DNA of 10,337 nucleotides from Spirochaetia bacterium UBA2205 (GTDB taxonomy: Bacteria > Spirochaetota > UBA4802 > UB4802): assembly GCA_002328585.1 (NCBI GenBank), contig DCUV01000066.1, positions 1-10,337 of the forward strand. Direction: 5' to 3'. This document shows, piece by piece, positions 6,849 to 10,337 of the stretch. Each line of letters starts with the position of its first letter. Position 1 is the first letter of the stretch. The notes beneath the pieces are model-generated. The model saw nothing but the letters and a program-made list of their open reading frames with translations, did not search any database and was not told the DNA's origin. The position numbers and the translations under genes were made by a program.

Positions 6849-7208
6849 TTATTCTTTATTCTTTTCCAGTATCTCCTGTGCCAGCATTTTTAACTTGGGC
6901 GATACTTTAAGCGGAGGAAGTTTAACACGGTATTTACTTTCCTGTATTGTATCATTCCCCAGCCATTTACCAAGCGCAAATACCATGCGTTCCATTATTT
7001 CATCAATCTTCTTTATACTGCCGCTCAATCTATAGAATTTAAGTGCAATAAGAGGTAATCGTTTATCATAATAGTAATAATCGCCTATCCGGTGTAATCC
7101 ATCCTTATATCCTGTCTTTACAAACAGCTCAATCGCTTCTTTTATCTTTCCTTGATTAAAGTATTCATTTCCTTTACGGATTAAAGCAATTTTTTCTTTA
7201 TTATCCAT
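6849..7208 (-). CDS. Small TPR-like protein of unknown function
   Basis: This is a 119-residue soluble protein without signal peptide, membrane segment or cysteine. Two TPR-like helix pairs can be seen at about 8-34 (GNEYFNQGKIKEAIELF) and 38-64 (IGDYYYYDKRLPLIALKFY), both with the small-aromatic pattern of such repeats. A basic, proline-containing tail (KLPPLKVSPKLKMLAQEIL, about 96-114) looks like a conserved closing motif. The ATG has AAGGA about 8 bases upstream. The gene is oriented like the NO cluster but is separated from the MarR gene by 175 bases including that gene's own promoter, so it is probably not part of the NO regulon. I recall similar small proteins in spirochaetes but cannot confirm this. 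It may be a protein-protein adaptor; no function is assigned. Confidence 0.75.
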   Translation of the reverse strand: MDNKEKIALIRKGNEYFNQGKIKEAIELFVKTGYKDGLHRIGDYYYYDKRLPLIALKFYRLSGSIKKIDEIMERMVFALGKWLGNDTIQESKYRVKLPPLKVSPKLKMLAQEILEKNKE

Positions 7209-7381
7209 TGTTCATTCCTTATGATATAAATATAACATTACCAGTAACTATCGCCCATAAAAGTATTTTTAATTATTACACATTTGTTCATATCACAATT
7301 TTGTATACACCTACCACTTTTTATTGACAGATATCCCCTATAGCGATAGATTTGATAATTATTAAATATTAATCAGCTTTT

Positions 7382-7421
7382 ATGCTTGCGTTTATACTAT
7401 TATCGATCATTTTGCAAGCAT
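7382..7421. promoter_or_regulatory. Spaced inverted repeat upstream of the oxidoreductase promoter
   Basis: Perfect 8-bp arms ATGCTTGC (7382-7389) and GCAAGCAT (7414-7421) are separated by 24 bases. The site lies just upstream of both candidate promoters of the operon, where an activator or upstream regulator could bind. It could also be chance; no regulator is identified for it. Confidence 0.3.
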
Positions 7422-7426
7422 TTATT

Positions 7427-7466
7427 TATAGTATTTATTGACAGTTAACGTTAACTGGTAGTTACA
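7427..7466 (+). promoter_or_regulatory. Promoter and palindromic operator of the 2-oxoacid oxidoreductase operon
   Basis: TTGACA at 7438-7443 is a perfect -35, but the hexamer 17 bases later (GTTACA, 7461-7466) is a poor -10. Alternatively TATAGT at 7427-7432 is a good -10 without a clear -35. In either reading a perfect 16-bp palindrome, CAGTTAACGTTAACTG (7442-7457), lies in the spacer or just after the start point, a position suited to repression. It differs from the MarR palindrome. Confidence 0.5.
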
Positions 7467-7503
7467 TGTTAATCAATAATTTTTTTACCAGAGAGATGGT
7501 TCC

Positions 7504-7713
7504 ATGGGACACATAGTCATCGATAGTAACCGTTGCAAGGGATGTTATTTTTGCATAACATACTGCCCCAAACAAATACTTGTGATTTCCAAAAAACACA
7601 ATATACAGGGATATTTTCCTGCCGAGCTTGCTGATGATAAAAAAGAACAGTGCACAGCGTGTAAGATATGCGCATTGATGTGTCCTGATACGGCAATTGA
7701 GGTATTCAAATGA
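7504..7713 (+). CDS. Ferredoxin-like delta subunit of 2-oxoacid:ferredoxin oxidoreductase (KorD/OorD-type)
   Basis: This 69-residue protein has two classical [4Fe-4S] binding motifs: C11-x2-C-x2-C-x3-C-P near the N-terminus and C50-x2-C-x2-C-x3-C-P near the C-terminus. It is a small 2[4Fe-4S] subunit that passes electrons from the catalytic alpha/beta core to free ferredoxin. Its place as first gene, followed by alpha, beta and gamma, matches the delta-alpha-beta-gamma order of oor/kor-type operons. Its stop overlaps the alpha start in an ATGA, so the two are translationally coupled. The ribosome site before the ATG (GAGAG, about 10 bases away) is weaker than most others in the window; the start is supported mainly by protein similarity. 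Confidence 0.92.
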   Translation: MGHIVIDSNRCKGCYFCITYCPKQILVISKKHNIQGYFPAELADDKKEQCTACKICALMCPDTAIEVFK

Positions 7714-8753
7714 GAGTATTAACCAAAGGGAATATAGCGTTAGCTGAAGGAGCAATACAGGCAGGTTGCAGATTTTATTTTGGCTATCCCATAACGCCTC
7801 AAAATGATATTCCCGAATACCTTGCAAAAAATCTCCCTAAAGTTGGCGGCACCTTCATACCTGCTGAAAGCGAGATTGCTTCAATTAACATGATACTGGG
7901 TGCTTCAGCTTCAGGTGCCAGAGCAATGACATCGTCTTCTGGTCCTGGCATATCGCTTATGCAGGAAGGAATTTCATATTTAGCAGGGTCAGAGCTTCCC
8001 GCCGTCATTGTTAACATTATGCGCATTGGTCCCGGACTTGGCGGTATAGCACCAACACAGGGCGACTACAATCAGGCGGTGCATGGAGGCGGTCACGGTG
8101 ACTACCGTAATATAGTGTTAGCCCCTGCCTCATGTCAGGATATGTTTGACCTTGCTATAAAAGCATTTGAATTAGCCGATAAATACCGTAATCCCACAAT
8201 GATTTTAGCGGATGCAATGGTAGGACAGTTTCAGGAACCATGTCGTCTTACACCGGAAAAACCTGTTATTATCCCTGATAAACCATGGGCTCTTACCGGT
8301 GCACACGGAAGACCTGCACAATTCATTAAATCATTGTTTTTAGGTCCCGGTGAGATGGAGATACACAATCTTGATTTAAAGAAAAAATATGACACCATAC
8401 AGCAACATGAAGTACTGTATGAAACACGCCATTTAGATGATGCAGACATTATGATTATTGCATTTGGAACACCATCACGCATTGCAAAAACAGCTATACA
8501 TCTTTTGCGCGAAGAAGGCATAAAAGCCGGCTTGCTACGTCCGGTAACCCTTTTCCCATTTCCATCGGATGCCATTAATGAATATTCAAAACGCATTAAA
8601 AAAGTATTGGTTGTTGAAATGAACACCGGGCAAATGCTCAGAGATGTGCAACTATCATGTACTGCTGACACAAATGTTTATTTTTATGGAAGACCCGGTG
8701 GTGGGATACCATTCCCTGATGATATTATGCGAGAAGTTAAAAAAATTATGTAA
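7710..8753 (+). CDS. vorB: 2-oxoacid:ferredoxin oxidoreductase alpha subunit (VorB/KorA family)
   Basis: This 347-residue alpha subunit carries the pyrimidine-binding domain of the thiamine diphosphate site at its N-terminus, with the family signature GYPITPQ (25-31), and the AESEIASINM segment containing the expected glutamate. The MTSSSGPGISLMQEGISYLAG and GPGLGG blocks follow. The C-terminal part (about 245-347) is the transketolase C-terminal-like domain. Length and motifs fit the VorB (3-methyl-2-oxobutanoate) subgroup somewhat better than the longer OorA/KorA proteins, but substrate preference among branched-chain 2-oxoacids and 2-oxoglutarate cannot be settled from sequence. The reaction is oxidative decarboxylation of a 2-oxoacid with CoA, producing acyl-CoA, CO2 and reduced ferredoxin. 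The beta gene starts 9 bases later. Confidence 0.93.
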   Translation: MRVLTKGNIALAEGAIQAGCRFYFGYPITPQNDIPEYLAKNLPKVGGTFIPAESEIASINMILGASASGARAMTSSSGPGISLMQEGISYLAGSELPAVIVNIMRIGPGLGGIAPTQGDYNQAVHGGGHGDYRNIVLAPASCQDMFDLAIKAFELADKYRNPTMILADAMVGQFQEPCRLTPEKPVIIPDKPWALTGAHGRPAQFIKSLFLGPGEMEIHNLDLKKKYDTIQQHEVLYETRHLDDADIMIIAFGTPSRIAKTAIHLLREEGIKAGLLRPVTLFPFPSDAINEYSKRIKKVLVVEMNTGQMLRDVQLSCTADTNVYFYGRPGGGIPFPDDIMREVKKIM

Positions 8754-8762
8754 GAGGTTACC

Positions 8763-9515
8763 ATGCAGGCAGTATTTACACGACCTAAAACATTAAAAGA
8801 TACGCCAACCCATTTTTGTCCGGGTTGTACTCATGGTATAGCTCATCGTATAGTAGCAGAGGTTATTGATGAATTAGGTATCAGCGAAAAGACCATTGCC
8901 ATTCCTGGTGTGGGGTGTTGCGTTTTTTTATATAACTATCTTGACATTGATGTTCTTGAAGCACCGCATGGCAGAGCACCTGCATGTGCAACGGGCATGA
9001 AACGGGCAAATCCCGGCCGAATCATTTTTGCCTATCAGGGTGACGGCGATATGGCAGCTATTGGCACCTCAGAGGTGATACATGCTGCAAATCGAGGTGA
9101 AAATATTACTGTTTTATACATTAACAATACCGTTTATGGAATGACAGGCGGACAGATGGCGCCCACCACGCTTTTAGGTCAGCATACAACAACAACCCCG
9201 TATGGTCGTAACTTTCGCAATGAAGGCTATCCTATCCGTATGGCAGAGATGCTGGCAACATTGGAAGGCGTTGCCTATTCTACTCGTGTTGCACTCCACA
9301 AACCAAAATATGTCATGCAGGCAAAAAAAGCTGTGGCAAAAGCGTTCACCATGCAAATGAACGAGATGGGGTTTTCAATGGTGGAGATGCTTTCAACATG
9401 CAATACCAACTGGCGGGTTTCGCCAACTGAAGCTATCGACAAAATAGAAAATGAAATGATACCCTATTTCCCGCTTGGTGTTTTTAAGGAAAGGACAGGC
9501 AAAGACTTTTTATAG
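8763..9515 (+). CDS. 2-oxoacid:ferredoxin oxidoreductase beta subunit (VorA/KorB family), thiamine diphosphate binding
   Basis: This 250-residue subunit holds the diphosphate-binding half of the thiamine site: GDGD at 93-96 followed by N121-N122, the usual magnesium-binding pattern. Four cysteine positions expected for the beta-subunit [4Fe-4S] cluster are visible: C19-x2-C22 (CPGC), C52 or C53, and C213 (STCNTNW). The stretch MTGGQMAPTT and the following TTTTPYGR (127-149) is characteristic of the family. An AGAGG-type ribosome site in the 9-base gap after alpha supports the ATG. Together with alpha it makes the catalytic core. No terminator with a T-run is evident after the stop, so transcription probably continues through the unusual 313-base gap to gamma. 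Confidence 0.94.
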   Translation: MQAVFTRPKTLKDTPTHFCPGCTHGIAHRIVAEVIDELGISEKTIAIPGVGCCVFLYNYLDIDVLEAPHGRAPACATGMKRANPGRIIFAYQGDGDMAAIGTSEVIHAANRGENITVLYINNTVYGMTGGQMAPTTLLGQHTTTTPYGRNFRNEGYPIRMAEMLATLEGVAYSTRVALHKPKYVMQAKKAVAKAFTMQMNEMGFSMVEMLSTCNTNWRVSPTEAIDKIENEMIPYFPLGVFKERTGKDFL

Positions 9516-9624
9516 TGGCGATAGTTACTGTATAGAATACTGTTGCACCATAAGGCATTTTTTTGGATGAAGTTCACACTGTTTGTTTTTTATCGTCGAT
9601 AATGAGATGAACATGCATCATTGC

Positions 9625-9745
9625 CGTCATTCTGAGACGAAGAATCTCGCAGTAGCATCTCATTCTGAACTGTAGAACGTCATCCTGAACCACGATTCAG
9701 GATCAAAAGTTGTTCATTTGATTCCGAAACAGCTCCAGAATGACG
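9625..9745. repeat. REP/MITE-like repeat with CGTCATTCTG terminal inverted repeats
   Basis: CGTCATTCTG (9625-9634) and its exact complement CAGAATGACG (9736-9745) bound a 121-base segment. Inside are two further direct copies of the core, TCATTCTGA (9660-9668) and GTCATCCTGA (9679-9688). An internal hairpin has 8-bp arms, ATCCTGAA (9682-9689) and TTCAGGAT (9696-9703). The TCATTCTGAG...GAAGAATCTC type of sequence is a dispersed non-coding repeat that I recall from many unrelated bacterial genomes. No target-site duplication is clear at the ends, and no transposase is present. Confidence 0.7.
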
Positions 9746-9758
9746 TCAGATGTCCATA

Positions 9759-9800
9759 CCCCCCTCGCCTTACAAAGGAGAAGTGTTAGTGGTGAGGTTG
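9759..9800. repeat. Second dispersed-repeat remnant (CCCCTCGCCTT...GGTGAGG type)
   Basis: A C-rich block running into CTCGCCTTAC, then AAAGGAGAAG and ending GGTGAGG resembles a degenerate copy of a widespread intergenic repeat whose usual form has CTCTCCTTT facing AAAGGAGAG next to GGGGTGAGG. It is imperfect here and unlike the AT-rich surroundings in composition. The identification is from memory of similar repeats, not from a search. Confidence 0.4.
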
Positions 9801-9828
9801 ATAATTCTATTTTTCAGAGGTGTTCACA

Positions 9829-10337
9829 ATGTACTATGACATAATAATGGCAGGATTTGGCGGACAGGGAATTCAGATTATAAGCCAGCTTGTTGCCGTT
9901 GCATCTATCAATAAAGGATTAGAAGTTACCTATCTGCCATCGTATGGTGTTGAAAAACGTGGCGGCAGAACCAATGTTTTTTTAGTCATCTCGGACAGGG
10001 AGATTGGCTCACCTGTTACCAACCACCCCCACGCACTGCTTGTAATGGACCAGAATTCTTTTGATACCTATATTCCTATGTTACGCCCTGACGGATTACT
10101 TGTTGCAAACAGAAGCCTTATCAACACATCAAGTTACAAGCGTGATGATATTGTACCATGCTGTATTTTTTGCAATGATGAAGCAATAAAATTAGGAAAT
10201 CCTAAGCTTGCTAATATGATTGCACTGGGTGCCTTTTTAAAACATATAAATTTTTTAACCATAGATGATATTAAAAACATAATGAATGAAGTTATACCGG
10301 AAAGGCTATCACATACCATAGACCTTAACATGCAGGC
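9829..10337 (+). CDS. 2-oxoacid:ferredoxin oxidoreductase gamma subunit (KorC/VorC-type), cut by the right edge
   Basis: An ATG at 9829, preceded by AGAGGTG about 6 bases upstream, opens a frame that runs off the window after 169 codons with no stop. The N-terminus GFGGQGIQ (about 9-16), the block SYGVEKRGGRTN (about 40-51) and the later NPKLANMIALGAFL segment are characteristic of gamma subunits of the pyruvate/2-oxoacid oxidoreductase family. Gamma subunits are usually around 180-190 residues, so only a short C-terminal piece should be missing. It completes the delta-alpha-beta-gamma set. It is separated from beta by a repeat-bearing gap, so its expression relative to the others may differ. 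Confidence 0.93.
   Translation, partial: MYYDIIMAGFGGQGIQIISQLVAVASINKGLEVTYLPSYGVEKRGGRTNVFLVISDREIGSPVTNHPHALLVMDQNSFDTYIPMLRPDGLLVANRSLINTSSYKRDDIVPCCIFCNDEAIKLGNPKLANMIALGAFLKHINFLTIDDIKNIMNEVIPERLSHTIDLNMQ

Larger units (their letters stand above)
7209..7503. other. Divergent intergenic region between the TPR-like gene and the oxidoreductase operon
   Basis: This 295-base, very AT-rich stretch separates the minus-strand genes from the plus-strand operon and should contain both start regions. I see no ORF or RNA gene in it. The half nearer 7503 holds the inverted repeats and promoter elements listed separately. In the half nearer 7209 I see only a short CTAT/ATAG inverted repeat at about 7337-7348 and no convincing minus-strand promoter. 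Confidence 0.6.
9516..9828. other. Long non-coding gap between beta and gamma subunit genes
   Basis: There is no supported gene in these 313 bases. The first part (9516-9624) has T-runs and a small perfect inverted repeat TTATCG-T-CGATAA (9590-9602), but no proper terminator hairpin. The middle and end consist of dispersed-repeat-like sequence listed separately. The other gaps in this operon are -4 and 9 bases, so the gap looks expanded by repeat insertion. Confidence 0.7.

Noticed and set aside
9625..9745. CRISPR-like array from the repeated TCATTCTGA units
   Set aside because: The units are short, unevenly spaced and partly inverted, with no regular spacers and no cas genes; a REP/MITE-like element fits better.

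Overview
The window is AT-rich bacterial DNA holding two units that face away from each other. From about 7208 down to the left edge everything is on the minus strand, and most of it is a nitric-oxide (NO) defence cluster. From 7504 to the right edge everything is on the plus strand and forms a four-subunit 2-oxoacid:ferredoxin oxidoreductase operon. The gene content (ferredoxin-linked oxoacid oxidation, flavodiiron protein, hemerythrin-like proteins, quinol NO reductase) fits an anaerobe or facultative anaerobe that meets NO or O2. Strong GGAGG-type ribosome sites and an exported membrane-anchored protein do not settle the phylum. The small TPR-like protein and the dispersed repeats made me think of Spirochaetota, but this is a weak guess.

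NO cluster, in transcription order (right to left): a MarR-type regulator with a cysteine-rich C-terminal tail (6083-6673), a YgbA_NO family protein 8 bases downstream (5715-6074), a quinol-dependent NO reductase (3365-5599), a secreted and membrane-anchored DUF6448 protein (2568-3248), a hemerythrin-like protein (1832-2377), a class A flavodiiron protein (619-1824), and a DUF438/hemerythrin protein cut by the left edge (1-599). The last three are packed with 7- and 19-base gaps and look like one operon. The regulator, the NO reductase and the DUF6448 gene are each preceded by leaders of 115 bases or more with conspicuous inverted repeats. A small TPR-like gene (6849-7208) lies upstream of the regulator on the same strand.

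The clearest regulatory feature is a perfect 37-bp palindrome (6684-6720) over the -10 region and start point of a near-consensus promoter of the MarR gene, which strongly suggests autorepression. Ten bases of its half-site recur just upstream of the NO reductase ribosome site. The NO reductase promoter itself appears to be covered by a different long inverted repeat.

Inferred joint action: the membrane quinol NO reductase converts NO to N2O using respiratory quinol, the soluble flavodiiron protein does the same (or reduces O2) in the cytoplasm, and the hemerythrin-like diiron proteins and YgbA_NO protein probably sense, scavenge or repair. The MarR protein, with its cysteine cluster, is the candidate NO or redox sensor.

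The plus-strand operon encodes ferredoxin-like delta, alpha, beta and gamma subunits of a KorABCD/VorABC-type enzyme. Delta and alpha overlap by 4 bases and alpha-beta are 9 bases apart, but beta and gamma are separated by 313 bases containing two kinds of dispersed-repeat sequence. The gamma gene runs off the right edge.
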